Positions 1-8,914 are shown, counted from the first letter of the stretch. The stretch is 64,000 nt of DNA from Bradyrhizobium sp. ISRA464 (GCF_029910095.1 NZ_CP094526.1:496001-560000); one strand, 5' to 3'. Notes: a model not told the origin generated them from the sequence alone. A program made the numbers and translations.

Positions 1-69
1 GTTGTGTTGCAGCCGGTTTCAACTTCACGTCATCCCCCTACGAATGAGCCATTCGCCTCCTCGACGGTC

Positions 70-150
70 CGTAGGATGGGTAGAGCGCAGCGAAACCCAT
101 CATCTGTCCCCGTGCATCGATGGGTATCGCTTCGCTCCACCCATCCTACG
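70..150. repeat. Palindromic intergenic repeat
   Basis: Two inverted arms, about 70-101 and 119-150, each begin or end with GTAGGATGGGT and its complement and enclose a short spacer. The pattern is typical of the short dispersed palindromes of Bradyrhizobium-type genomes. The stop codon of the neighbouring minus-strand gene (146-148) lies inside the right arm. Confidence 0.75.
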
Positions 151-1873
151 AGGCAGCCATTCGCTTCCGCGCCAGCGCCAGGGCCATCAGCACGAAGGCC
201 GACGTCACCTCCGGTCCGCCGACCAGGATGCGCGTCGGCGTCTTCATCTTGTTCCACTCATAGGCCCTGTAGGGGCCGCGGCGGCCGCCTTCGCCGATGG
301 TCTGCACGATGCAGTGCAACGCCGGCGTGAAGCTTGCGACCTCGGCGTTGAGATGCGCCAGCGCCATCAGCGCGAGCGCGGCGTCGAACGGGTTCATCTC
401 ATGGGTGATCAGCTCGTTCATGACGTAGCCGAGCACGCGGGCGCGGATCAGCGCGAACACGTTGCCGGGATCGATGACGCGCTGGGCTGCGAGCGGCAGC
501 GCGATGAAGGCGGCGTAGCAGCGGCCGAAATAGGCCGAATAGAGCTCCGGCAGATAGTAGATGTGCGAGCGCGGATGTTTGAACGCGCCGCTCTCGACCA
601 GCCGCTTCTGGAATGCGATGATGCGATGCAGGGTCTCCAGCCGCTGCGGCGTCTCGATGATGTTCCAGCGCTTAAGGTTGCGGAACGAGACCTCGAGGAT
701 GTCGAGGTTGAGCGTCGGATCGAGGTCGTTGCCGTAGGGCCGGTCGCCGTCGAGATTGTCGATCCAGGTGACGACGCCGCCCTCATAATCGATGTTATCG
801 TTCAGCGGCACGGTGACGCGCGGCTCGTTGGCGCCGGAGCGCACTTGGTAGCCGCGGTAGAAATCCACCAGCGGCTGGGCGAGGATCGGATCGTCGGCTC
901 CCGCCTGCGTGGCGGCGGAGAACGAGCACGCCGTGGTGTCGCAGTCGGGCACATAGATGCCGAAGCCGAGATCCTGCTTGATCTGGGCGAAGAAGCGCGA
1001 GAAGCGCGGATGCCGCCCCGGCGCCAGCGCGGTGATCACCTTCACAACCGAGCCGTCATGCGACGGCACCTCCTCGGCGCTGGTCTTCAGGCAGAAGTCC
1101 ACCATGTCGGAGATCGCGCGCCGCGCAGCTTTGGTCTGATCCGACGACGCGAGCCCGGTCTCGAGGAAGCCGAGCAGGGCCTCGGTGAAGAACGCGTCGT
1201 AATAGGCCGAGCGATGGCGGATCTGCACCGGCTCCCACATCGGCTCGGCGATGCCGCGCCACGGCGGATTGATCAGCGCGCGCGCCGGCGAATGCGCGAT
1301 GAAGATGCGGGCGAGTGAGAACAGCAGCGTCGAGTTCTTGTAGCCGCGCGCGTTCAGGCCGGTGAGCGCCATCAGCATCTCGCGCCCGCTTATGTCGGCA
1401 TCGCCGAGCAGGTTGAACGCGGCATAGGTCGGGATGAAGCCGCATCTCGCGAAGGAGCGCAGCAGATGCGCGCCGCAGCTGCGGATCACCCGGTCGATCT
1501 CGGCCATGTCAGGTGCGCGCCCCGGCGCCGCGGCGGCCGGCGGCTGCGGGTGGCGCACATCGATGCCATCAATCAGCTCGGCGACGGGAGCGCCGATCGC
1601 GGCCCAGTCCGGCGTGGCGTCGTCGCGGGCGGCGGTCAGCGCCGCGCGCAGCCGGTCAAGCCGCGCGGGATCCTTCAGCGCCGGGACGCCGGTGCGGCGG
1701 AGCAGCGGCCGCAGCGCCGGATTGCCGAGCGCGGTCCGGTAAAACTGTCCCAGATGGGCGTCGCCGCCCTGGTATTTCAGCAGCAGGGGGTCGCAGACGT
1801 CGTACAGCGACGGGCCGTCCTTTTTGGCCGTCAGCGCCCGGCACGCCGCCCCCGCGATCCTGTGAAAGCCCAT
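146..1873 (-). CDS. Unrecognised conserved-type protein, about 575 aa
   Basis: A long minus-strand frame with alphaproteobacterial codon use; I do not recognise its family. It has no obvious signal peptide or membrane segment, is moderately rich in Arg and Ala, and has several aromatic stretches, for example around WIDNLDGDRPYGNDLD near the middle. I chose the ATG at 1873 because an AAAGAG purine run sits a few bases upstream; an in-frame ATG at 1909 and a TTG at 1987 have weaker leaders. The terminal Ser codon is followed by a TAG supplied by the palindrome at 70-150, so the repeat may have trimmed or extended the original C-terminus. No neighbour suggests a function. Confidence 0.7.
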   Translation of the reverse strand: MGFHRIAGAACRALTAKKDGPSLYDVCDPLLLKYQGGDAHLGQFYRTALGNPALRPLLRRTGVPALKDPARLDRLRAALTAARDDATPDWAAIGAPVAELIDGIDVRHPQPPAAAAPGRAPDMAEIDRVIRSCGAHLLRSFARCGFIPTYAAFNLLGDADISGREMLMALTGLNARGYKNSTLLFSLARIFIAHSPARALINPPWRGIAEPMWEPVQIRHRSAYYDAFFTEALLGFLETGLASSDQTKAARRAISDMVDFCLKTSAEEVPSHDGSVVKVITALAPGRHPRFSRFFAQIKQDLGFGIYVPDCDTTACSFSAATQAGADDPILAQPLVDFYRGYQVRSGANEPRVTVPLNDNIDYEGGVVTWIDNLDGDRPYGNDLDPTLNLDILEVSFRNLKRWNIIETPQRLETLHRIIAFQKRLVESGAFKHPRSHIYYLPELYSAYFGRCYAAFIALPLAAQRVIDPGNVFALIRARVLGYVMNELITHEMNPFDAALALMALAHLNAEVASFTPALHCIVQTIGEGGRRGPYRAYEWNKMKTPTRILVGGPEVTSAFVLMALALARKRMAAS

Positions 1874-2233
1874 GAAACTCTTTCTCAAGGAACCGGTTAA
1901 CGCCGTCATGGCAGACGATGTTTCCGTGGTCCGCCCCAAAAGCCCGCAAGCCTTTGGGAAGGCTACATGAATCCACGAGAAACTCAAATGTGACCGAGGT
2001 CACGTAACGGCTGGCGGACGCCGTCAATAGTCGCGTCCGATCGGCCCCATGCGCCAAACGGGTTGCTCCCGGCGCCCGCTCGGGTTAAGGGTTTGTTTGT
2101 TGCGATGCCGCAAATAGAGCTGAACTCACCGGCACACACGTAAGCAACCCCATTAAACCTGACCGGATCGAACGCGACTAACTGGCGCGGCCATGTTGAG
2201 CGCCTTGGGATGAGGATTGGGACTAGGAACGCC

Positions 2234-3076
2234 ATGAACCTTAGGCAGCTTCGCATTTCCCGCCGCACCATTGCGGTCGCCGTGGCGCTGGCAGGCACGG
2301 TGTCGCTGGCGATCGGCGCCCATGCCGCGCTGAACAAGCGTTCGCTCGACGCCGCCAAGGCTGTTACCACCGAGCAGGCCACCGGCGCCGTCACCACCGG
2401 CGCGTCCCATCTCGCGCTGATCATCGGCAACGGCCATTACCCGGACGCCTCCGCGCCGCTCGCCCAGCCGATCAACGACGCCCGCACGCTGTCGGCCGCG
2501 CTGCGCCACGACGGCTTCGATGTCGACGTCGTCGAGGACGCGACCCGCGACGACATGGTCCGCGCGGTCGAGCGGATGAAGGCCAGGATCCGCCCCGGCA
2601 CCGTCGTGATGCTGTTCTTCGGCGGCTACGGCGTGCAGGTCGGCCGCGAGAGCTACATGATCCCGGTCGACGCCACGATCTGGAAGGAATCCGACGTCAA
2701 GCGCGTCGGCGTCAGCGTCGAATCCGTGCTCGATGCGATGAACGAGCAGGGCGCCAAGACCAAGCTCGTCGTGCTTGATGCCTCCAGGCGCAATCCCTAC
2801 GAGCGCCGCTTCCGCGCCTATTCGCACGGGCTCGCCCCGATCAGCCCGCCGGAGAATACGCTGGTCTTGACCTCGGCCGCGCCGGGCAAGGTCGCCGACG
2901 ATTCCAGGACGGCGAACAGCGTGCTGGTGTCGGAGCTCCTGACCAATCTCAACACCCAGGCCGGCGTCGAGGCCGCCTTCAACAAGACCCGCATCGCCGT
3001 GTCTCGTGCCTCGGAAGGCGAGCAGGTGCCGCAGGTGTCTTCGTCGCTGCTGGAAGACGTCAAGCTCGGCGGCTAG
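2234..3076 (+). CDS. Caspase-like (peptidase C14 fold) protein with Tyr/Ser in place of His/Cys
   Basis: 280 aa with an N-terminal hydrophobic leader (residues about 12-32), so probably exported or membrane-anchored. The caspase p20 fold is visible: an ALIIGNGHYP strand, NDA helix start, the FFGGYG loop and the LDASRR strand. In active family members the last two read GHG and DACR, carrying the catalytic His and Cys. Here they are Tyr132 and Ser184, so ordinary cysteine protease chemistry is not expected. The start at 2234 is favoured over 2210 by an AGGA five bases upstream. The gene converges on an RND adaptor gene. A second Tyr/Ser homologue lies at 13630-15135. Role unknown; a scaffold or pseudoenzyme role is inference. 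Confidence 0.85.
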   Translation: MNLRQLRISRRTIAVAVALAGTVSLAIGAHAALNKRSLDAAKAVTTEQATGAVTTGASHLALIIGNGHYPDASAPLAQPINDARTLSAALRHDGFDVDVVEDATRDDMVRAVERMKARIRPGTVVMLFFGGYGVQVGRESYMIPVDATIWKESDVKRVGVSVESVLDAMNEQGAKTKLVVLDASRRNPYERRFRAYSHGLAPISPPENTLVLTSAAPGKVADDSRTANSVLVSELLTNLNTQAGVEAAFNKTRIAVSRASEGEQVPQVSSSLLEDVKLGG

Positions 3077-3105
3077 GGCCGGCTCTTTCCCCGAACTCCG
3101 CGTCG

Positions 3106-3228
3106 CCTCTCCCGCTTGCGGGGGAGGCCGTATTGCATCGATAGATGCAATACGGGTGGGGGCTCTCTCCTCAATATGACTCGTGGGTAGACCCCCACCC
3201 CGGCCCTCCCCCGCAAGCGGGAGAGGGA
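3106..3228. repeat. Intergenic inverted repeat with nested hairpin
   Basis: Outer arms CTCTCCCGCTTGCGGG (about 3107-3122) and its complement (about 3210-3226) enclose GGGTGGGGG/CCCCCACCC and an inner hairpin GTATTGCATC/GATGCAATAC at 3131-3154. The same design recurs at 22806-22937 and 46526-46648. It sits between convergent genes and could also act as a terminator. Confidence 0.8.
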
Positions 3229-3271
3229 GCCAGACAGCCGTGCTCACCTCATGCCGTCCGCTGTCGTCCTC

Positions 3272-4174
3272 TCACTTCGCGTCCGCCCCCTCAGCCACCG
3301 GCCGCACCGGATCGCCCTCGCGGAGCAGCGCGCCGGCGCGGGCGACCACGATCTCGCCCTCCTGCACGCCGTCGCGGATCTCGACCTGGCCGGCCGACAT
3401 CAGCCCGGTCTCGACCCGCCGCGTCTCGACGCGGTCGCGCCGCACCACCTGCACCACGGTGCCGGCGGTGGAATAGAGGATCGCGGTCAGCGGCACCGCG
3501 ACGCCGCAGCTCTGCCCGGTCTTGATCTGCGCGCGGCCGCTCGAATTCACCAGCAGCCGCCGGTCGGTGGCTAGCGCGATGAACACCTGGCCGAGCTGGC
3601 TGTTCGGCTCGACCGTCGGCGCGATCAGCCGCACCTTGCCGTCGATCTCGCCGGCGCCGAGCACGGTGACCCGCGCGGTCTGGTCGGTCTTCAGCCTGGT
3701 GATGTCGCGGGTCGGCACCATGCCGACCAGGTCGTACTCGCTCCTGGTGGTGATCGTGAACAGCGCCTCGCCCTTGGCGGAAGCCGGCGCGCCGACGATC
3801 GCCGTGGAGGCCGAGACCGTGCCCGCCACCGGCGCGGTGAGCTTGATCGCATTGGTGCCGTCGGTCAGCCGCGCCAGCTGCTGGCCCGCGGTGACGGCAT
3901 CACCGGGATCGGCCATCACCTCCGCCACCTTCAGCCCAAACCGATCAGGCCGAATCTGCTGCTCGTCGCGCGCCGTCACGAGGCCCGAGACCTCGACGAT
4001 ATTGTCGAAGCAGTATTTCGCAGCCTTCAGCACGGTGACGGCGGCGCCCTTCGGCATCGCCTCCGTGTTATCAGCGGCCAGCGCCGGCTGCGCTGCGAGC
4101 AGGAGCAGCGCGACGGCAGCTAGAGTCGAAGAGCGCGAAAAGCGTGGCGGCATCGGCGGACATTTCCCAAACAT
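3272..4174 (-). CDS. RND-type periplasmic adaptor, hairpin-less, orphan
   Basis: 300 aa with a signal peptide ending near AQPALAAD (residue 34). It has a lipoyl/barrel-sandwich half (GDAVTAGQQLARL, then LTAPVAGTVS), a beta-barrel domain and a membrane-proximal domain, as in HlyD/AcrA-like membrane fusion proteins. The two lipoyl halves are joined by only about ten residues, so the alpha-helical hairpin that normally reaches TolC is absent. Only two cysteines remain in the mature protein, Cys55 and Cys223; both recur in the adaptor at 12125-13042. No permease is adjacent, so the partner must be elsewhere or be the pump at 8979. The start has AAGGGAG just upstream. Confidence 0.85.
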   Translation of the reverse strand: MFGKCPPMPPRFSRSSTLAAVALLLLAAQPALAADNTEAMPKGAAVTVLKAAKYCFDNIVEVSGLVTARDEQQIRPDRFGLKVAEVMADPGDAVTAGQQLARLTDGTNAIKLTAPVAGTVSASTAIVGAPASAKGEALFTITTRSEYDLVGMVPTRDITRLKTDQTARVTVLGAGEIDGKVRLIAPTVEPNSQLGQVFIALATDRRLLVNSSGRAQIKTGQSCGVAVPLTAILYSTAGTVVQVVRRDRVETRRVETGLMSAGQVEIRDGVQEGEIVVARAGALLREGDPVRPVAEGADAK

Positions 4175-4349
4175 GCGCTCCCTTGACTAGCAGATGGAGA
4201 GCCGAGCAACCAGCGCAGAGGCTGCTGCTGTGGCCGCTTGCTTTCGCGTGAGTGCGACCCTTGAGGCGCATGATCTCGATCCGTGACGCGATTACTGTTG
4301 CGCAACTCACGGAGCGCTCGCAGCACAACTCGGTGCAGTCAATTTTCGG

Positions 4350-4772
4350 ACTTCTGCTTTTCAGAATTTCTCTTGACTCCTCCCCCAACTCAGCTCTACA
4401 ACTCCCGCCGTCCCGCCCGGCAAGAGGGGCGTATCGCGATCGTCACGAACGTGCGGCGGGATGCGATGGACGCTGGCGGCGCGACCGACGAATGCGCAGG
4501 CCGGCGGACGGTGAAGTCGTGTGGTTCTGGCGCCCCAGTGGCAGGTGCCCCGTCCGCTTGACGCGAACGCGTCGCGCGGAGGGCGGTGACAAGCAAGCCT
4601 AGTCTCGCCGGGAAGAGCACGAAGTAAGCCGTAACACCATTGCGCAGGGAAGGCCGGATGATCCGGTTGAACCTGTGGTTCCTAACTCCTGTGCTTTCCT
4701 ATTGCACAGGAGGCCGCGGGTGCAATCGGCGCCCGGCCTTCCCTGCGCCCTCCGATTTCTTGAGAGGGTGAT
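4350..4772 (+). repeat. Structured dispersed element, copy 1
   Basis: About 420 nt that align over their whole length with the reverse complement of 46961-47370. Shared blocks include GACGGTGAAGTCGTGTGGT, CGCCCCAGTGGCAGGTG and GAGCACGAAGTAAGCCGTAA. The right half folds into a 14-bp stem (4644-4657 with 4733-4746) around a hairpin (4686-4694 with 4704-4712); a small hairpin TTCTG/CAGAA opens the element at 4352. No credible coding frame crosses it. It fills the spacer between the RND adaptor and the small gene at 4849. Confidence 0.85.
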
Positions 4773-4848
4773 CTGGTCGCACAGCTCGGGCGCATCGCGT
4801 CGCGAGGCCGCGCACTCACATCCCGCGCTGTTTGAAAATCGAATCGGA

Positions 4849-5097
4849 CTAACGCACGATCCGCTTCACGCGGCGCGCGAGCTTCGGCCGGGGCGCGGAT
4901 GAGGCAGGCGCCGCATCGCTCGCCGCTTCGGCGTCGCGCGCCTCGCGGAGCGCACGCAGCCGCTCCATGTTCTTGCGCACGGCGAGCGCCTCGCGCTCGA
5001 CCTCGGCCATCGCGCGCGCGCCCTCCTCGGCCGCAAGCCGCTGGCGGTCGGCCCTCGCAAGGCTTGCGGGCGACAGGTTCGGCTTCCTGGCGGTCAT
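4849..5097 (-). CDS. Small charged helical protein, 82 aa
   Basis: Begins MTARKPNLSP and is dominated by Ala, Arg and Glu, with a probable long helix or coiled coil (LAAEEGARAMAEVEREALA, residues about 20-45) and a basic C-terminal tail ending RRVKRIVR. I do not recognise a named domain. The start at 5097 has AAGGA five bases upstream, a better site than the ATG six bases earlier. It lies between the dispersed element and the cold-shock gene, on the same strand as the latter. Confidence 0.65.
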   Translation of the reverse strand: MTARKPNLSPASLARADRQRLAAEEGARAMAEVEREALAVRKNMERLRALREARDAEAASDAAPASSAPRPKLARRVKRIVR

Positions 5098-5279
5098 CGG
5101 CATCCTTTCAAAAGCGTATTCTCGGCGCAAACGCCGCGCCCGTCCCGGGCAACGGCGGGACGCAGTGTTCCGGCAGATCACGCACAAGAAGACATGCCGC
5201 AACCCGCCCAATCCGTGGGGATCGAGCGGGTCGCCACGTCATCCCAGTACATCCGTGGAATGACGATACGGCATAATCC

Positions 5280-5302
5280 GGAAAACCGCGTCGCGGCTTT
5301 CC
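5280..5302 (-). terminator. Probable terminator of the cold-shock gene
   Basis: The minus strand reads GGAAAGCCGCG-AC-GCGGTTTTCC, an imperfect GC-rich hairpin about 30 bases past the cold-shock stop codon. No strong T-run follows. Confidence 0.4.
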
Positions 5303-5328
5303 AAACGGATCATGCCCACGCAACGGGC

Positions 5329-5538
5329 TTAAACCAGCGTGAGATTCTCGGCGCTGGTCTTGCCGCGCATCTTGTCGGTCTTCACTTCGAACGAGACCTT
5401 CTGTCCCTCGGCAAGGCCGGACAAACCGGCACGCTCGACCGCGCTGATGTGAACGAACACATCCTTGCTGCCATCGCTGGGCTCGATGAAACCAAAGCCC
5501 TTCTGGCCGTTGAACCACTTCACAGTACCTGTCGGCAT
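5329..5538 (-). CDS. Cold-shock protein, CspA family
   Basis: 69 aa beginning [10 protein letters not shown], the usual length for a single cold-shock domain. RNP1 (KGFGFI, residues 13-18) and RNP2 (VFVHI, residues 27-31) are both intact, so it should bind single-stranded RNA and DNA as a cytoplasmic RNA chaperone. The start is fixed by GGAG five bases upstream; the longer frame to 5592 has no leader support. The 5-prime region holds the palindrome GCGCATATGCGC near 5555. Confidence 0.97.
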   Translation of the reverse strand: MPTGTVKWFNGQKGFGFIEPSDGSKDVFVHISAVERAGLSGLAEGQKVSFEVKTDKMRGKTSAENLTLV

Positions 5539-5722
5539 CTCTCTTCTCCAAAACGCGCATATGCGCATGTGTTGCGCAAGATTGCGCGTCATCGATTCAA
5601 CTCACGATGTTCTTTGGAAAAGGGCCGCTCTGACCATTCAACAAGGCACAACGGCTAATCGAATTCCATCAATATACACATCTTTTCCGCGAATACAAGG
5701 TGCGGGCCGGCGCGGGTTCCGC

Positions 5723-5797
5723 TCACTCCGCCGCCGTTGCCTTCGCGCTCGGCTCGCCCTTCCAGCTGAGAATCTCCGCGGCGAGGATCGCGGGGGA
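5723..5797 (-). pseudogene. Short C-terminal gene remnant
   Basis: A 25-codon minus-strand frame ends in SWKGEPSAKATAAE and a TGA, with an in-frame stop just upstream and no start codon. It has the composition of a real C-terminus but is too short to name. It lies in the spacer between the cold-shock and AsmA genes. Confidence 0.25.
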
Positions 5798-5819
5798 TTA
5801 AAACCCTTGTGCGGGACTG

Positions 5820-7847
5820 TCAGCGGTTGAACAGCTGCCGCAGGATGTCGTTCATCGCCGGATTGTCGCCCCGCTGGTCAGGATCGGGCGGCGACGGTGG
5901 CGGGGCGGGATCGGCGCTGCGGCCTTGAGTCGAGCCTTGGTTTCCGCGTGTTGCATTACCTTGGTTCAAGGTGGAAAGCCCCTGCTGCAGCAGATTGCCG
6001 ATGGCCTCGCCAAGCTGTCCGCCGAGCGGGTTGTTCTGGCTCTCGCCGCCGCCTTGGGCCTGGCCACCATTGTTGGGCTGCGTGGTGCCGTGGCCGCCCT
6101 GCACGCCGTTGAGGAGGTCGGAGAGCCCGCTGAGGCCGGCGCCACCAGGCCCGAACAGGCCCTTGCCCATCTCCTTGAGCCGGGCATAGGCCGCCTCGGG
6201 GTTGTCGAGGATGCCTTGCATCTCCGGATAGATCCGCGGGCCCGCCCACGGCCCCTCGATCATCACGGGAATGCCGAAGCCGACCGGATTGCCGGCGCGG
6301 CCCTGGCCCTCGGTGGTCATCACGAGCTGCGGCTCGACGCGGAAGGTGATCTGCCTGGTGTTGAGGTCGATGGTGCCGGCCCCGGTCATCTTCACCAGCG
6401 GGCCGACCAGGTCGAGATCGGTGGTGACGGCCTGGCCGTTGTCGATCTTGAAGGAGGCCGAGAGCTGGCTGAGATCGGTCGACAGCTCCGCGCTCTCCTG
6501 CCAGCCGGACAATGGGCTGGCAGTGAGGTTGCGGATCATCTGCGCGACGTTGAGGCCGAGGATCTTGCCGTCCTGGAACGCGGCCAGCGCGGTGCCGCCG
6601 AGACCGGCGACGATGGCGCGTTCGCTTCCGCCTTGCGAGTGCAGGTCGAGCTTGGCCTCCATGCGGCCGTCGAGCTTGTCGAACCCGGCAAGGTTCTTCA
6701 GCACCGGCAGCGCGCGGACGCCGTTGAGATCGAGCCGCAGCGCGTAGTTGGGATTGTTGGTGGTGGCGTCGATGGTGAGGTCGCCGTTGGCGTTGCCGTC
6801 ATAGGCGCCGAGATTGCTGAGCCGGCCCTTCAGCACGCCGCTCGCGAGCGAGGCATCGATTGCCGCCGGCGCGAAGCGGCCGTCGCCGATCACGAGCTCC
6901 GCCGCCGAGATGCGGGCCTGCGCGTCGACATAGTTGAGCACTTTGAGGTCGATCGGCGCGTTGCTCCAGGGCTCCGACGCCGTGCCGGGCTGGCTCGGCG
7001 TCGTGGCGATCGAAATTCGCCGGAAGTCGAGATCGAGCTTCACCAGCGGCTTGTTGCTGGCGAAATCGACCGTGGCCCAGCCGGTGAAGCCGCCGTCGCC
7101 GAGCGTGCCGGACACGCCGTTGAACATCATCACCGTGCCGTTCAGTCGCAGCTCGACATTGGCCTTGATCGCCGCGGGCAAGAGGCCCGGCGCATCGATG
7201 TTGAATTCGGTCGGCACGTTCTGCCGCTCCAGCGGCGGCGGAGGCGCGGTGGCGCGGATCTCGAACTTCAGCGGCTTGTCGCTGGCGCGCGCGTTGCCCG
7301 TGACCACGAGCTTTCGGTCGGCATCGACCGTCACGTCGGCATTGACCGTCTCGATCCGGTCCTCGACATGGTCATGGACATTGGAGAGCACGATGGTGCC
7401 GCCGGTGATGCTGACGTGCCTGACCGACACAGTGCCCGTGTCGTCGGACGAGGCGGATTGCGCCGGCGGATTGTTGTCACGCGTCCGCTCGCGCTGCAGC
7501 GGCAGGTTGACCACGGGCCTGACGATGACGAGGTCGGTGATCTCGGGCCGGCCCGACCAGAGGCTCGACAGCGTCGTCTCGGCCTCGATGCTATCAGCGG
7601 CGAAGCGGTTGTTGACGTCGCGCTGCTTCGGGGCCTGCAGCACGACGTCGTTCAGCGTGACGTGAACCGTCGGCCAAAGCGCGATCCTGGCGCTGCCATT
7701 GATCGCGACCTTGTAGCCGGTCTCACGCTCGATCCGCTCCGCGATCGCCGAGGTCAGGAAGCCGGACGGGATCCCGAACGCCCCGAGCAGCGCGATGATC
7801 ACGGCCGCGGCGGCGATCGCAGCCCCGGCAAATTTCAGTGCTCTCAT
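5820..7847 (-). CDS. AsmA family protein
   Basis: 675 aa. An N-terminal membrane anchor (residues about 5-30) is followed by an AsmA N-domain (GFLTSAIAERIERETGYKV, then a WPTVHVTLNDV strand), a long beta-rich middle and an AsmA C-domain ending near the PVMIEGPWAGP block. The last 120 residues are low-complexity, rich in Gly, Gln, Asn and Pro. AsmA-like proteins are inner-membrane anchored, face the periplasm and are linked to outer-membrane lipid homeostasis; a direct lipid-transfer role here is inference. The start ATG at 7847 has GGAA seven bases upstream. It diverges from the Crp/Fnr gene. Confidence 0.9.
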   Translation of the reverse strand: MRALKFAGAAIAAAAVIIALLGAFGIPSGFLTSAIAERIERETGYKVAINGSARIALWPTVHVTLNDVVLQAPKQRDVNNRFAADSIEAETTLSSLWSGRPEITDLVIVRPVVNLPLQRERTRDNNPPAQSASSDDTGTVSVRHVSITGGTIVLSNVHDHVEDRIETVNADVTVDADRKLVVTGNARASDKPLKFEIRATAPPPPLERQNVPTEFNIDAPGLLPAAIKANVELRLNGTVMMFNGVSGTLGDGGFTGWATVDFASNKPLVKLDLDFRRISIATTPSQPGTASEPWSNAPIDLKVLNYVDAQARISAAELVIGDGRFAPAAIDASLASGVLKGRLSNLGAYDGNANGDLTIDATTNNPNYALRLDLNGVRALPVLKNLAGFDKLDGRMEAKLDLHSQGGSERAIVAGLGGTALAAFQDGKILGLNVAQMIRNLTASPLSGWQESAELSTDLSQLSASFKIDNGQAVTTDLDLVGPLVKMTGAGTIDLNTRQITFRVEPQLVMTTEGQGRAGNPVGFGIPVMIEGPWAGPRIYPEMQGILDNPEAAYARLKEMGKGLFGPGGAGLSGLSDLLNGVQGGHGTTQPNNGGQAQGGGESQNNPLGGQLGEAIGNLLQQGLSTLNQGNATRGNQGSTQGRSADPAPPPSPPDPDQRGDNPAMNDILRQLFNR

Positions 7848-8066
7848 GTCGTCATTCCAGACCGGGCAAGCGGCATCGGTTCGGTTGCATCGGACGGACA
7901 AGGCCGACCAACCGGGATTATCCCCGAAACGGGAGTTGGCTCCAACCGCCGGAAAAATAATCCGTCACCAGCATGAACTTATGTGACCTCTGACACACTC
8001 CCATGAGGGGGAACTTTGCTAACCGGCGTTGCCGGACCGCTGGGATTTGATCTGGAAGGCAGTACC

Positions 8067-8741
8067 ATGAGCAAACAGGCCGAATTTGCGGTCATTTTGA
8101 AGATGAACCCGATGTTCGCGGATCTGGGCGCGGACGAATTGCAGCGGCTTTCGGGCCTTTGCCACACCCAGCAGCTCGCGACCGGAGAGGTGCTGTTCCA
8201 GAAGGGCGATCCCGGCGACGCCCTGTTCGGGGTTCGCCGCGGCCAGATCCGGATCGAGACCGGCGCCTCCAACGGCAGCCGGCTGACGCTGAATCTCATG
8301 GGACCCGGCGATCTCTTCGGCGAGGTCGCGGTCCTCGACGGCCAGGACCGCACTGCGGACGCGACCGCGGGCGAGCCCAGCGAATTGTTCGTGCTGCGGC
8401 GGGAGGACTTTGTCGGCTTCCTCGAGCGCGAGCCGAAGGTCGCGGTGCGGCTGATCGAACTGTTGTGCCAGCGCATCCGCTGGCAGGGCGAGCGGATGGA
8501 GGAATCCGTGCTGCAGCCGCTGCCGGTGCGGCTGGCGCGGCGGCTGTGCGCGCTGGCCGAGGATTTCGGCTCCGAGGTGCACATCTCGCAGGAGCAGCTC
8601 GGCATCTTCGTCGGCGCGGCGCGCGAGAGCGTCAACCGGCAGCTCCAGAGCTGGCGCAGGGACGGCATTCTCGACCTGCAGCGCGGCCGCATCCTGTTGC
8701 AGAACATGCCCAAGCTGACCGCGGTGGCGCGCAACGATTAA
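8067..8741 (+). CDS. Crp/Fnr family transcriptional regulator
   Basis: 224 aa. An N-terminal cyclic-nucleotide-binding-type beta-roll (about residues 10-120, including EVLFQKGDPGDALF and GDLFGEVAVLDG) is joined by a dimerisation helix to a winged HTH (residues about 150-215, with ISQEQLGIFVGAARESVNRQL as recognition region). No Fnr-type N-terminal Cys cluster is present, so it is not an iron-sulphur oxygen sensor; the ligand is unknown. GGAAGG seven bases upstream fixes the start at 8067. It diverges from the AsmA gene and converges on the RND operon. Confidence 0.93.
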   Translation: MSKQAEFAVILKMNPMFADLGADELQRLSGLCHTQQLATGEVLFQKGDPGDALFGVRRGQIRIETGASNGSRLTLNLMGPGDLFGEVAVLDGQDRTADATAGEPSELFVLRREDFVGFLEREPKVAVRLIELLCQRIRWQGERMEESVLQPLPVRLARRLCALAEDFGSEVHISQEQLGIFVGAARESVNRQLQSWRRDGILDLQRGRILLQNMPKLTAVARND

Positions 8742-8914
8742 ACGGCATTGCAATGCGTGCGGGATGATCGAAGTGTCCTGCGCGTTCTGCTTGCGTAAGG
8801 ACGTGTGCGATTGCCCAAAAGACATGCTTGCGGGAACCGGTCGCGGCCGCTTTCATCATGATGCGGGTCCTTGGGGTGACACCCAGCCTTGCTGGCCTCA
8901 CACCATCCATCTGC

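Noticed and set aside
4252..4902. Several short frames in the first dispersed element
   Set aside because: They do not survive in the second copy, whose conservation follows the stems rather than codons.
5925..7976. 683-codon plus-strand frame opposite the AsmA gene
   Set aside because: Shadow frame; the minus strand has the anchor, AsmA motifs and ribosome-binding site.
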